Part shown: positions 37,179 through 48,967 of the stretch, one piece after another | How positions within the stretch are numbered: the first letter of the stretch is position 1 | Layout: every line of letters begins with the position of its first letter | Source of the DNA: Mycolicibacterium arenosum | GTDB taxonomy: Bacteria > Actinomycetota > Actinomycetes > Mycobacteriales > Mycobacteriaceae | Assembly (NCBI RefSeq): GCF_024320865.1 | Contig: NZ_JANDBD010000004.1 | Coordinates: forward strand, 1 to 64,000 | Direction: 5' to 3' | DNA length: 64,000 nucleotides | The notes under the pieces: model-generated | Seen by the model: only the letters and a program-made list of their open reading frames with translations | The model's database searches: none | Told to the model about the DNA's origin: nothing | Position numbers and translations under genes: made by a program

Positions 37179-38503
37179 GTCGTGACCTCGAGTTCCAGCA
37201 TCGCCTTGATGCGCTGCCGATGGTCCAGGCTCACCGATCGCGCGACGCCCTCCAGCACCGCGCGGATGTCGTCGACGTCCGAACACGATTCCTGCCAGAC
37301 GTCCCGACCGTGCAGCCGCGCCCACAGCCGGCTGCTGTAGGGCCGGGCGAAGGCGGCGAGTTCGTCGACGACCTGGCGCTGCCTCGGATGCAGCGGTGCG
37401 CCGTCGGCCAGATATCGCCGGGCGTGCAGGACGTAGGCCTCCTTGCGCAGACGCGCCTGGATCAGGCACGCGAGTTCATAACGAGGCGTTGCGGATTCGC
37501 GCAGGGGCGCCAGGTCGACCGCAACCTCGATCCCGGCCACCAGGGCGGCCTGCTTGTCCTCGGCCAGCAGGCCCCAGGGTGCGCAGGCGCGGTCCACCTC
37601 CTCGGAGCACAGCAGCGGGATGTCGGGCAGCTCCTCCCGGTCCAGCGCGCGTCGCAACGTCGACCGCACCCGGTCGATCACCGTCCGGTCCAACGGGCGG
37701 ATCGATCCCCCGGTCGCTTCGCTAACGGCGATGCTCGGGCACTGCTGTGGCGCAATCGAACTCAGCCCGACTTCGACGATCGACCACGGTAGATCCGGCG
37801 ACTCCGTTCTCGCGATCGCGCCGAGGTTGTACGGGGTGGCGTCGGCGATGAGCGCCTCCCAGACGCGTTGGCGCGCCGCCCGCGCCGAGTGTCCGTCGGC
37901 GTGGCCGAGAACCGTCGACAAGCCCGCGAGGAACGGCCCCGGCATGCTCCGGCCGGGGCGGACGTCACGCCAGCTCATCTCGAGCTGCCTGGTGAGTGCG
38001 GCGACCACCGTGGCGTCGGCGACGAACCGGTTCAGGTGCTCGATGGCCGTACGGTCGCGGTCGTCGTGGAGTTCGCGCAGTACGGATTCCGCGACGGCAC
38101 CGTCCTGGGGAGACGGAGCGCCCCTGGTCACGGCGAGTTCGAAGCACACCGGGAAGTACAGCTCCTGTGCGTTGCCGGTCGTGATCCGCAGCCGTCGTCG
38201 TTCCGACTTGAGCAGGGCGAACCAACTCGCTGCGGCCCGCAGCTCCGTGGCGTGCGCCGCGATCACGTCCGCCATGGCGGTGGCGACGTCGGGGGCGAGC
38301 ACCGGTGCGGAGTAGCGCGGATTCGACCGCAGCCGGAAGACCAGAGGGTCGAGGATGCGCTTGACCGTGCGGCGCAGCGGGGCGCCGTCGGTGCCACTGA
38401 GCAGTTCGACACCCGGCCCGATCCCGCGCCAGGCGCGGTCGATCACGACGCGGCGCGGCTGCGCGGCGGCGATGTCCGTCGCGAGTCGTGGTGCCGTGCT
38501 CAT
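37175..38503 (-). CDS. Uncharacterised helical protein, CHAT/TPR island
   Basis: 442 residues, no family recognised; soluble, Arg/Leu/Ala-rich and predicted mostly helical. Notable stretches are RVVIDRAWRGIGPGVELLSG, LLKSERRRLRITTGNAQELY and LPDIPLLCSEEVDRACAPWG. TATCCT ends 6 bases before the ATG, so the mRNA is probably leaderless and this gene heads a two-gene unit. It diverges from the membrane-anchored gene 84 bp away. Confidence 0.8.
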   Translation of the reverse strand: MSTAPRLATDIAAAQPRRVVIDRAWRGIGPGVELLSGTDGAPLRRTVKRILDPLVFRLRSNPRYSAPVLAPDVATAMADVIAAHATELRAAASWFALLKSERRRLRITTGNAQELYFPVCFELAVTRGAPSPQDGAVAESVLRELHDDRDRTAIEHLNRFVADATVVAALTRQLEMSWRDVRPGRSMPGPFLAGLSTVLGHADGHSARAARQRVWEALIADATPYNLGAIARTESPDLPWSIVEVGLSSIAPQQCPSIAVSEATGGSIRPLDRTVIDRVRSTLRRALDREELPDIPLLCSEEVDRACAPWGLLAEDKQAALVAGIEVAVDLAPLRESATPRYELACLIQARLRKEAYVLHARRYLADGAPLHPRQRQVVDELAAFARPYSSRLWARLHGRDVWQESCSDVDDIRAVLEGVARSVSLDHRQRIKAMLELEVTT

Positions 38504-38587
38504 GAGGTCAGGATAGGACGGACGCCTCGAAATCCGTTACACCGAAAGTTGGGTTCGGTAGCCGCGCGCGTCGGCGACGCTCTCCTC

Positions 38588-39229
38588 ATGCCCGACACCC
38601 ATCTGATCGCCGTCGTGTTCCTCGTCTTCGTCGCCCTCGGCGCCGCGCTGTCCGGTCCGCTGGTGGGGTGGCGCGCAGGCGCGGAGTCCATCGCCGCACC
38701 CGCCAACCCGTCAGTCGCCGTCGGCACCGTGCGCACCGTGTCCGACCGGGTCACGATCGACGTGGAGAGCGTCTCCGGCCAGCGGTTCGTCGGACGACTC
38801 CGGCAGCACGCCGACGACCACCTGGTGGCCGATCTGAGGCCGGGGGTGGTCCTGCTGGTGGCGTTCGACCCGGACGCCAGGGAGGCCCTGTCACTGGCCG
38901 ACGACATGGTCGCCGTGCGCGCCGCGTTCGACCGGATGCTGCTCCGCAAGGGCCTCCTGACCGCCGCTCAGCTCGAGCTGATTCGCCACGGCACGCGATC
39001 CCGCGGCGTGGTGACGGGGATGCGCGCCACGGGTGGGGCGCGGGAGGACTACCGCGAGGTCGAACTCGATCTCATGGTCCGCAGGCCCGAGGGCGGCCAG
39101 TTCCCGGCTCACGAAACGACCCTGGTGCCGGCGTCGGCACTCGGCGAGTTGGCCCCCGGCAGCATCGTGGAGGCCTACTACCGGCGCGGAGACGAGTCCG
39201 CCGTGGCGGTGTGCGTGCCGCCGAACTGA
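38588..39229 (+). CDS. Membrane-anchored protein of unknown function, CHAT/TPR island
   Basis: 213 residues with a single N-terminal membrane segment (LIAVVFLVFVALGAALSGPL, residues 5-24) and no lipobox. The remainder has two related beta-rich units: the first around VGTVRTVSDRVTIDVESVSG and LRPGVVLLVAFDPDA, the second around RGVVTGMRATG and LAPGSIVEAYYRRGDESAVA, separated by a helical spacer (AAFDRMLLRKGLLTAAQLEL). It is the only plus-strand gene of the island, placed between the two overlapping pairs, and ends 4 bp from the CHAT stop. It could be the membrane partner of the system (inference). Confidence 0.78.
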   Translation: MPDTHLIAVVFLVFVALGAALSGPLVGWRAGAESIAAPANPSVAVGTVRTVSDRVTIDVESVSGQRFVGRLRQHADDHLVADLRPGVVLLVAFDPDAREALSLADDMVAVRAAFDRMLLRKGLLTAAQLELIRHGTRSRGVVTGMRATGGAREDYREVELDLMVRRPEGGQFPAHETTLVPASALGELAPGSIVEAYYRRGDESAVAVCVPPN

Positions 39230-39233
39230 TCGG

Positions 39234-40535
39234 TCACCGCGCCCCGTCGACGGTGAAGGTCACCAGAGCCGCCCAGTACACCGGACTGGCGGCGGTGTCA
39301 CCGGCGCGCCAGCGGCGCATCTGCGCGCGCTGCCAGGCGTTGACCGCGCACCCCGCGTCGTCGGCCTGATGGGCGTCGTCGACGGCCATCACGACGTCCG
39401 CCATCGGGTCACCCGCGGCGCCGTGTGCGAACCGGGTGAAGCCCGCTGTGGTCGGCAGTGTCCACAGCGTCGCCGTGACGAGTTCCGCGCCGCCGAGCAC
39501 GACGGCGGCCACCAACCCGGTCGCCTCGTCGAAGCGGTAGTCACCGCCGGACGCGCAGGCGAGCAGCGCCACCCTTGGCGGCATCTCGAGGCGCAGTGCC
39601 ATGACGTCGACCGCGGTCAAGGCGACCTCGTCGGCCAGATGGATCGCGGCCTGGTCGGCCCTGCCGACATCGGCTGCGGTGGCGTGGCCGACGAACAGCA
39701 TCCGGCTGGGGCCGTGGGACAGTTCGGCGGCCAGCCACGCCCTGTCGGCATCGGCTCTGCGGAACAACTCGACCGCGGTCCCCACCGGCGGGCGCACCGG
39801 CTGTTTCCCGAGCACCCCCTGGAAATGGCCCGCGATCGACGAGTCGGGGTCGGGACGGCCCAGCACCGAGCCGAGAGCGGAGTCCGCGCGTTGATTCGGC
39901 ACCCTTGGATCGAGCACCAGCAGTGCGGGTGCACCCTCGCGCTGCGACCAGGACACCCTGGCGCGCGCGGAGTGAACCACGTTGGCGGGCAGGGTCATCA
40001 GTACATCGACGAGCTCCATCAGCCGGTGTCCCTCGGTGCGGAGCGCGATGTCCTCGGCGGGCCACGGAATCGCGGCGGCCGTCGAGCCCTCGGCGGTGAT
40101 CGCGGCCGCCCTGGCCGCCACCAGGTCGGCGGGCGGAGGCCGCAGCGCGGGCAGCGCGAGCAGGCCCCACGGCACCCTGGCCAGCCGGGCACTCGGCGCC
40201 ACGAACAGCACGGCCCGTGGCGTGGCGACACAGTCGAGCAGGAGCTTCCACGCGGCCTCGGAGAGCAGCAGCACGCCGAGCCGATAGGCGAGTTCGAGTT
40301 CGGCCGCGGGCGTGGTGAACGGTCCGTCGGCCAGTGCGCGGGTCAGGGCGTCGGTCAACGACTCCCCCGGTCCGGGTTCGGGTATCGCGGCGTCGAGTTC
40401 GGCGAGCGCCGCCAGCAGGAGCGGCTCCTCGAGCACCCAGGTGACGATTCGGGACGGTTCGCCGACCACTCGCAGACTGCCGTAGGTGGCGATGCCGACG
40501 TCGGCGTACCGCAGCACCAGCGTCCGTCGTGTCAC
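39234..40535 (-). CDS. CHAT-domain (caspase-like) cysteine protease
   Basis: 433 residues from GTG 40535 (VTRRTLVLRYADVG), whose GTGA overlaps the TPR stop; a GTG two codons upstream is the alternative. The CHAT fold is shown by the entry motif SARLARVPWGLLALPAL, the catalytic His in LFVGHATAADVG (about residue 284), the catalytic Cys in VALLACASGGDYRFDEATGL (about residue 327), the following AAVVLGGAELVTATLW, and the C-terminal SPVYWAALVTF. CHAT proteases are activated by partner proteins and cut specific substrates, for example in type III CRISPR Craspase and gasdermin systems. Here the TPRs are on a separate coupled gene. Substrate unknown; the unknown island proteins are candidates. Confidence 0.87.
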   Translation of the reverse strand: MTRRTLVLRYADVGIATYGSLRVVGEPSRIVTWVLEEPLLLAALAELDAAIPEPGPGESLTDALTRALADGPFTTPAAELELAYRLGVLLLSEAAWKLLLDCVATPRAVLFVAPSARLARVPWGLLALPALRPPPADLVAARAAAITAEGSTAAAIPWPAEDIALRTEGHRLMELVDVLMTLPANVVHSARARVSWSQREGAPALLVLDPRVPNQRADSALGSVLGRPDPDSSIAGHFQGVLGKQPVRPPVGTAVELFRRADADRAWLAAELSHGPSRMLFVGHATAADVGRADQAAIHLADEVALTAVDVMALRLEMPPRVALLACASGGDYRFDEATGLVAAVVLGGAELVTATLWTLPTTAGFTRFAHGAAGDPMADVVMAVDDAHQADDAGCAVNAWQRAQMRRWRAGDTAASPVYWAALVTFTVDGAR

Positions 40536-42265
40536 GGCCACGTGGACCAGGCGGGCTCGGGCGCGGTGACGTGTTGGCCGTAACGCTGCAGTGCCAGGTC
40601 GCGGTAGCGCGTGAGCAGCGGCTCCGCAGTCGGATCCATGCGCAGCGGCGGCAGCGGCCCGAGCCGGGTCAGGGACGGCCCCGCCTCGTCACCGGGCTCG
40701 CCGCCGGCGACCAGCGCGAGTTCGTCGAGGTCGCTGACGGGGGCCGCGGCGGTGGCGACGCGCGAGAACTCGAGACCGTCGGTACTCGGCAGATCGGCTG
40801 CGAAGGTGCCTCGCGCGCTGTGGTATTCGATGAGCGACGCCACCAGTTCGTCGTCCTCCGACTCCCAGGCGACGGCGAAAGCGCTTGCCAGGAGCGGCGC
40901 GGAAATGCACCTGCCCCATTGCGCCCTGGCTTCGGCATCGGTGATCGCGTACCGGACGGAGTCGACGGCCAGCGCAGCCGGGATCTTGAGTTCGGCGGCC
41001 TTGCCCAGCTTCGTCATCGCGGTCTCGTAGGCGGGTGTGCCCGCCTCCCCGTCGATCACACCGAGCGAGGCCTCGTAACGAGCCTCGGCGTCCGTCCACT
41101 CCTCGTCCGGGTCGCCCGCCCCGTCGAAACCGAGGTCGGCGAGTGCGTCTGCGCGCCAGATCGTTCCGAGGTGATCGTCGAGTCGGGCGTACGCGAGCCA
41201 GCTGCTGCGCGGGGTGGAGTCGAGTAGCTCCCTGGCCTGGCCCACCATGGCGACGGCATCCGGGTAGCGGCCGCGGAAGATCGCTATCCAGCTGCGCTGC
41301 AGCAGGATTCGGTGGATGAACAGGGGCTTGCCGAGCTCACGCCAGTGCCTCTCCGCGTGCTCCCAGCAGTCGTCTGCGGCCTGCAGTCCGCCCGCGGCCA
41401 GCCGGGTCAGCCCGAAGTACAGCCAGCACCGCCAGACGTCGTCGGCGCGGGCGTACTGCGCGATCACCGGATAGCACTCGTTCACCAACCGCTCGGTCGT
41501 TACGTGGTCGCCCGCCTGCCAACTCGCGGCCGCACGTTCCAACTGCGTGCGCGCGGTGACCAGCGGCCACTCCCTACTGGTCGCACGGGCACCGGCCCGT
41601 CGCAGCCAGGGTTCGGCCTCGGCACGGCGGCCGGTTTCGATGCAGAACCGCGCGTAGCCGAGGGCGACCAGCACCCACAGCCGGTCCGCCTCCTCGGCGT
41701 CGCCGGGAAACTCGCCGAGATCCTCGATGGCCTGTTGCCACAGTGGCTCGGACCGCACGTGCAGATCGTCGTCACATAGTGCTCTCGCGCATTCGACCCT
41801 CGCACGCAGCCGCAGATGTGCGAATTCCGTTACCAGGTCGTCGAATTCGCTCGTCGAGCCGTCGAGTCCGGCGAGCAGGTGCGCCGCCGCCGTGTGATCG
41901 CCGATCGCCGCGGCCAGCCCGGTCTCGAGGAACTGCGCCCGCCGTGAGTACCGGGTCACCAGGTGCTCGACGTCGCGGGTCGACATCGTCACCTGCGAGA
42001 CGACGTCGTCGGTCGCCGAGCCGTCGAGCACCGACCGGTAGACGGCCAGGCACTCGCGAAGGCGTCGCACGCTTTCGCGCACACCGTCGTACGCGGTGCG
42101 CGTCAGGTAGAGCTCGCCGAGCTGGGCCAGATCCTCGAGGGCCCAGTCGTCGCGCTGCTGGGCCTCGATCCGCGGTAGCAGGGCGAGCAGCAGCTCCTTC
42201 GCCGCCACCTCGTCGTCGGCGAAGGTCAGGCGGCGCGCCCGCTCGAGCTCGCCGGGGATCGACAC
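40532..42265 (-). CDS. TPR-rich protein, probable partner of the CHAT protease
   Basis: 577 residues of repeated antiparallel helices with TPR-like features: SEPLWQQAIEDLGEFPGDAE, VALGYARFCIETGRRAEAEP, LERAAASWQAGDHVTTERLV, LYFGLTRLAAGGLQAADDCW, LQRSWIAIFRGRYPDAVAMV. No catalytic motif, signal peptide or membrane segment. TATGAT ends 6 bases before the GTG start, a near-perfect leaderless promoter. The CHAT gene overlaps its stop. In known CHAT proteins TPRs act as the sensor or activator platform, which I infer here. Confidence 0.85.
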   Translation of the reverse strand: MSIPGELERARRLTFADDEVAAKELLLALLPRIEAQQRDDWALEDLAQLGELYLTRTAYDGVRESVRRLRECLAVYRSVLDGSATDDVVSQVTMSTRDVEHLVTRYSRRAQFLETGLAAAIGDHTAAAHLLAGLDGSTSEFDDLVTEFAHLRLRARVECARALCDDDLHVRSEPLWQQAIEDLGEFPGDAEEADRLWVLVALGYARFCIETGRRAEAEPWLRRAGARATSREWPLVTARTQLERAAASWQAGDHVTTERLVNECYPVIAQYARADDVWRCWLYFGLTRLAAGGLQAADDCWEHAERHWRELGKPLFIHRILLQRSWIAIFRGRYPDAVAMVGQARELLDSTPRSSWLAYARLDDHLGTIWRADALADLGFDGAGDPDEEWTDAEARYEASLGVIDGEAGTPAYETAMTKLGKAAELKIPAALAVDSVRYAITDAEARAQWGRCISAPLLASAFAVAWESEDDELVASLIEYHSARGTFAADLPSTDGLEFSRVATAAAPVSDLDELALVAGGEPGDEAGPSLTRLGPLPPLRMDPTAEPLLTRYRDLALQRYGQHVTAPEPAWSTWP

Positions 42266-42326
42266 CGCGTCATCATAAGTCGGGCGTCGGGCCGGTGAGC
42301 GGCGGTGAGCACAGGAGCGGCGGAAA

Positions 42327-42353
42327 CGGCGGGCGTGCTCAGCACGCCCGCCG
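42327..42353 (-). terminator. GC-rich hairpin after the LpqH-like gene
   Basis: A 12-bp stem (42327-42338 with 42342-42353) and 3-base loop, without a U run. It lies 17 bases past the lipoprotein stop and 62 bases before the TPR gene. Mycobacterial terminators often lack U runs, so it probably ends the lipoprotein transcript. Confidence 0.6.
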
Positions 42354-42369
42354 CCCGCGGAGGGACCCG

Positions 42370-42888
42370 TCAGCTGCAGGCCACCGTGATCTCGAACTTC
42401 TTCGTGATCATCCCCGCCATCGGGTTCTGCATGTCGGCACCCTGCGCCTCGCCGGTGATGGTGTAGCTGTCACCGTCGACGGCGACCTCGGCCGAGCCGG
42501 TCTTCATGCCACCCATCTCCGAGACCGCCAGCGCGCTACCGTCGACAACGAGGCCGAGCGACTCCACCTTCGGGGTCGCCTCGTCGGTCATGACGACAGC
42601 CAGCCCCTGCGCGCCACCGCCGTACGGTGCGCTGGCGATGTTGATCTTGCCGGCCTGCTTGACGCAGGTCACGGTGTTGAGGTCGATGCCCGACAGGTCC
42701 TGACCCTCGACCTTCACCGAGGTCTGGCCGCCGGTGCTCACCCCGGACGCGCCGCCGGCGCTGCTGGAACTGCTACTGCTCGAGCCGGAGCTCGCCGAGC
42801 CCGTTTCCGAGCCCTTGTCGTCAGAACACCCGACCAGGAGCAGAGCCGCCGCAGCCAGGCCGATCCCCGCTGTCACAACTCGCTTCAT
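42370..42888 (-). CDS. LpqH-family (19-kDa antigen type) lipoprotein
   Basis: 172 residues. The signal peptide KRVVTAGIGLAAAALLLVGC ends in a lipobox with Cys21, followed by a Ser-rich linker (about residues 26-50) and a domain typical of the mycobacterial 19-kDa family: VKVEGQDLSGIDLNTVTCVK and a C-terminal Cys in FEITVACS, probably a disulfide. Exported and acylated surface protein; LpqH is a TLR2 ligand in pathogens. AAGGGAAG precedes the ATG. It is divergent from the small gene at 43005. Confidence 0.9.
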   Translation of the reverse strand: MKRVVTAGIGLAAAALLLVGCSDDKGSETGSASSGSSSSSSSSAGGASGVSTGGQTSVKVEGQDLSGIDLNTVTCVKQAGKINIASAPYGGGAQGLAVVMTDEATPKVESLGLVVDGSALAVSEMGGMKTGSAEVAVDGDSYTITGEAQGADMQNPMAGMITKKFEITVACS

Positions 42889-43004
42889 CGTGCTTCCCTT
42901 CGTTCCGCGTCGCCCCGATGGCGTCGTCGTGGGGCAAGTACATGCGGCGGGAACTGCTACCGATCCCAACTATCGGCGGGGTCGGAGTGGCATACGGTGG
43001 GGTG

Positions 43005-43313
43005 GTGTCCGACACGACAGCGCCCGAACCACCGCCTGATGAGCCCGTTTCCGCAGAGGTCGTGCCCGATCCCGCGGTCACTCCGATACCCGTAGCGCCC
43101 GAGGAGACCGGCTACACGCCCGGCGGCGTGCCGACGTTCGACTACGTGCGCGAGAAGATCGAAACCAAGTTCGGCACCTCCATCGGGGCCACGGAACTGG
43201 CGTCCGAGACCCCCGAGGGCCGCCGCATCGAGGAGCAGTACGAGGCGCGCCAGCAGGCCGCGGCCGACCGCCTCGCGCAGATCCGCGAATCGATGAAGAA
43301 CGAGCAGTCCTGA
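43005..43313 (+). CDS. Small acidic Pro-rich protein of unknown function
   Basis: 102 residues from GTG. The N-terminal half is acidic and Pro-rich (TAPEPPPDEPVSAEVVPDPA), the C-terminal half forms a charged helix (TPEGRRIEEQYEARQQAAAD, RLAQIRESMKNEQS). TACGGT ends 6 bases before the GTG, suggesting a leaderless mRNA and supporting this start over an upstream ATG. The next gene starts 4 bp after its stop. No family recognised. Confidence 0.75.
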   Translation: MSDTTAPEPPPDEPVSAEVVPDPAVTPIPVAPEETGYTPGGVPTFDYVREKIETKFGTSIGATELASETPEGRRIEEQYEARQQAAADRLAQIRESMKNEQS

Positions 43314-43316
43314 CCG

Positions 43317-44479
43317 GTGCGGTCCTTCACGCTCGCCGAGCGCCGAGCGCGGCTGGGGCGGCGTCATCTGCTGACCGCTCCGGGTGACGAGCCGATAGCG
43401 GCGACGGCCAGACGCTTCGTCGGACTGCACGCCACCGACCCCGCGACGCCTTACCTGACGCTGTGGGCGCGCCGCGACGACTTCGCCGTCGCCGACCTCG
43501 ATGACGCGCTGTACACCTCGCGCTCGGTGGTCAAGCACCTGGCGATGCGGCGCACGCTGTGGGCCGTGGCCGCCGGGGACCTGCCCGCTGTACAGGTGGC
43601 GTCGAGCGACCGCGTGAGCATGACCGAACATCGGAAACTCATCGCCGACGTGGCCAAGGCGGGCATCGCGGCCGACGGTGATCTCTGGCTGGAGCGCGCC
43701 GCCAGCGCGGTACTCCGCCATCTCGGTGAGACCGGGCACGCCAGCGCCCGCGAATTGCGGCTGGCACTACCGGAACTCGCGGGCGAGTGGGACGCCGCTC
43801 CGGGCAAGCCCTGGGGCGGCACGAGTCCGATCAGCCCGCGGGTCCTCACGGTGATGAGTGCGCGAGGTGATCTGATGCGGGGCCCCAACGACGGCTCCTG
43901 GACCACGTCGCGGCCGCGCTGGGTCGCCACGGCGGATTGGCTGGCGTCGGATCGGGACGGAGCCGATCACGGGGAGGCGAGCGCCGACCTGGTCACCGCC
44001 TGGCTGCGGACGTTCGGTCCTGCCACGGTCAACGACGTGAAGTGGTGGTTCGGCCACACGCTGACCTGGACGCGCGAGGCGTTGCGCGCCGCGGGCGCCG
44101 TCGAGGTCGATCTGCACGGCACACCCGGTGTGGCGCTGGCCGACGACCTGGACGGGGAAGCCGACGCCGAACCGTGGTGCGCGCTGCTGCCCGGGCTGGA
44201 CGTGACCACCATGGGCTGGCAGGAGCGCGACTGGTACCTCGGTGACCACCGGGCCATGGTGTTCGACAATCGCGGCAACGCCGGTCCGACGGCGTGGGTC
44301 GACGGTCGTGTCGTCGGCGCCTGGGTACAGGATGCCGACGCGAAGGTCTCCCTGCGATTGCTCGAGGACGTCGGCCGGTCGGCGTCGAAGGCGTTGCAGC
44401 GCAAGGCCGATCAGCTCACCGACTGGCTCGACGGTGTGCGGATCGCCCCGCGATTCCCCTCGCCGCTGTCGAAGGCGGG

Positions 44480-44483
<4 letters not shown>
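43317..44483 (+). CDS. Winged-helix DNA-binding protein of the AlkZ-like (HTH_42) family
   Basis: 388 residues. Family features: [60 protein letters not shown] and the C-terminal [11 protein letters not shown] then [19 protein letters not shown]. Characterised AlkZ and YcaQ members are DNA glycosylases that open interstrand crosslinks, using a QxQ or QxD motif; the equivalent site here reads HAT. Activity is therefore uncertain. It follows the preceding small gene by 4 bp and overlaps the uvrA stop by 4 bp, a DNA-repair neighbourhood. Confidence 0.85.
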
Positions 44484-47377
<2,894 letters not shown>

Positions 47378-47422
47378 CTCAAAAGTCTCCTGGTCTCGTA
47401 CAGCAGAACGCTGTCCGCGCCC

Positions 47423-47445
47423 ATGCTATGTCTCCCCACCGACAA
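47423..47445 (-). promoter_or_regulatory. RecA-independent DNA-damage promoter of uvrA (PafBC type)
   Basis: On the minus strand TTGTCGGTG (47445-47437), 8 bases, then TAGCAT (47428-47423). This matches the mycobacterial RecA-NDp consensus TTGTCRGTG-N8-TANNNT at every defined position. That promoter class is activated by PafBC after DNA damage. The leader to the uvrA ATG would be about 40 bases. Confidence 0.88.
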
Positions 47446-47463
47446 GACCGATACCGTGGCGTC

Positions 47464-48141
47464 ATGACGGTCGTCGATGACAACTACACGGGACATGTCG
47501 AGCCGGGCACCGCCGCGCGCCGCATCCTGCCGGGCGCCTCGATCGTGAAGGCCTCGGTCGGCCCAATGGACAACAACGCCTACCTCGTCACGTGTTCCCG
47601 AACCGGCGAGACCTTACTCATCGACGCCGCCAACGATGCATCGACGCTGCTGGAACTCATCGAACGGTTCGCGCCCAAGCTCGTGCTCCTCGTCACCAGC
47701 CACCAGCACGGCGACCACTGGATGGCGCTCGAGGAGGTGGCCCAGAAGACCGGCGTGCCGACCGCCGCGCACGCACTGGACGCCGAACCGCTGCCGGTGA
47801 CACCGCACCGGATCCTGGCCGACGGTGACACGATCAGCATCGGCGACCTGACCTTCGACGTGATCCACCTGCAGGGCCACACGGAGGGCTCGGTCGCGCT
47901 GGCGTTGAGTGGACCCGCCGCCGGTGACGCCGTGCAGTTGTTCACCGGTGACTGCCTGTTCCCCGGTGGCGTCGGCAAAACCTGGCGCGACGGCGACTTC
48001 GACCGGTTGCTCGACGGTGTGTCGGTCAAGCTGTTCGACCGCTACCCCGACTCGACCGTCGTCTACCCCGGTCACGGCGACGACACCACGCTCGGCGTGG
48101 AGCGGCCGCACCTCGCGGAGTGGCGCGAACGCGGCTGGTAG
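47464..48141 (+). CDS. Metallo-beta-lactamase-fold hydrolase (Rv1637c-like)
   Basis: 225 residues from the ATG of MTVVDDNYTG. Metal-binding residues: HQHGDH, a further His in LQGHTEGSV, Asp in FTGDCLFPGGVGKT and His in VYPGHGDDT, the glyoxalase-II-like arrangement; hydroxyacyl-thioester hydrolysis is likely but unproven. TACCGT ends 6 bases before the ATG, suggesting a leaderless mRNA. It is divergent from uvrA. Confidence 0.92.
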   Translation: MTVVDDNYTGHVEPGTAARRILPGASIVKASVGPMDNNAYLVTCSRTGETLLIDAANDASTLLELIERFAPKLVLLVTSHQHGDHWMALEEVAQKTGVPTAAHALDAEPLPVTPHRILADGDTISIGDLTFDVIHLQGHTEGSVALALSGPAAGDAVQLFTGDCLFPGGVGKTWRDGDFDRLLDGVSVKLFDRYPDSTVVYPGHGDDTTLGVERPHLAEWRERGW

Positions 48142-48243
48142 ACCGCCACGGCCGTGGCAGCTTCGCACGTCCCCGGTCGACCGTTGCGAGCAACCCGTAA
48201 CGCTTTCGGGTCACGCCGACACCAGACGGATGTGCCACTGCCC

Positions 48244-48420
48244 GTGATCCGCACTCCAGTCGCTAGCGATGTCGGACGAATCAAGCAGATTGCCGTAGAA
48301 GCCAACATGTTCAGCGTCGACGAGGTTGCGCTGACTCGGACCTTCTACCGCAACCCACGGCTACCAGGAAGAGGCCCGGATCCGTCAGTTCTACGGGGCC
48401 GACGACGACAAGATCACACC
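48244..48420 (+). pseudogene. Remnant of a GNAT acetyltransferase gene
   Basis: The frame from GTG 48244 reads VIRTPVASDVGRIKQIAVEA then NMFSVDEV, an N-terminal GNAT pattern. From about 48356, in another frame, comes HGYQEEARIRQFYGADDDKI, the C-terminal end typical of the same acetyltransferases. The acetyl-CoA-binding middle is missing. This is a gene broken by a large internal deletion and frameshift. Base composition is lower in GC than around it. Together with flanks it fills the 303-bp gap 48142-48444. Confidence 0.75.
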
Positions 48421-48444
48421 AGGCGACGGCGTAGCGTCGACGTC

Positions 48445-48945
48445 ATGGTCCCCCGCCCCACTCCCGACAAGCCCGCCCCCGGTCAGGAATCGGTGTGGGA
48501 CTACCCGCGCCCGCCTCGGCTGGAGGAGTTCCGCGGGTCGATCACCGTCGAGCTCGGCGGCGAGGAGATCGCGCGCACCGATCACGGCTGGCGAGTGCTC
48601 GAGACCAGCCACCCGCCGACCTACTACCTGCCGCCCGATGCGTTCCGGCCCGGCGCGCTGCGCCCGGCCGCCGGATCGTCGTGGTGCGAGTGGAAGGGCC
48701 AGGCGAGCTACTACGACCTGGTCAGTGAGCGGCGCACCGCCCCCACCGCGGGCTGGACCTACCTGGAGCCGACGCGCGGCTTCGAACCGCTCGCGGGCGC
48801 GATCGCCGTGATGGCGGCCGCCGTCGACCGCTGCACCGTCAACGGGGAAGAGGTGACACCCCAACCGGGCGGCTTCTACGGCGGTTGGATCACCAGCTGG
48901 GTGGTCGGCCCCTTCAAGGGCGTGCCCGGCTCAATGGGCTGGTGA
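48445..48945 (+). CDS. DUF427 family protein
   Basis: 166 residues with the DUF427 core: VWDYPRPPRLEEFRGSITVE, ARTDHGWRVLETSHPPTYYL, GSSWCEWKGQASYYDLV and a Trp/Gly-rich C-terminus (GGFYGGWITSWVVGPFKG). The family folds as a small beta protein with unknown function. TAGCGT ends 7 bases before the ATG. Confidence 0.9.
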   Translation: MVPRPTPDKPAPGQESVWDYPRPPRLEEFRGSITVELGGEEIARTDHGWRVLETSHPPTYYLPPDAFRPGALRPAAGSSWCEWKGQASYYDLVSERRTAPTAGWTYLEPTRGFEPLAGAIAVMAAAVDRCTVNGEEVTPQPGGFYGGWITSWVVGPFKGVPGSMGW

Positions 48946-48967
48946 AGGTCACGTCCCCCGCCCCTCG

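Noticed and set aside
36093-42265. CRISPR-linked (Craspase) interpretation of the CHAT gene
   Set aside because: No repeat array or Cas-like gene was seen in the window.
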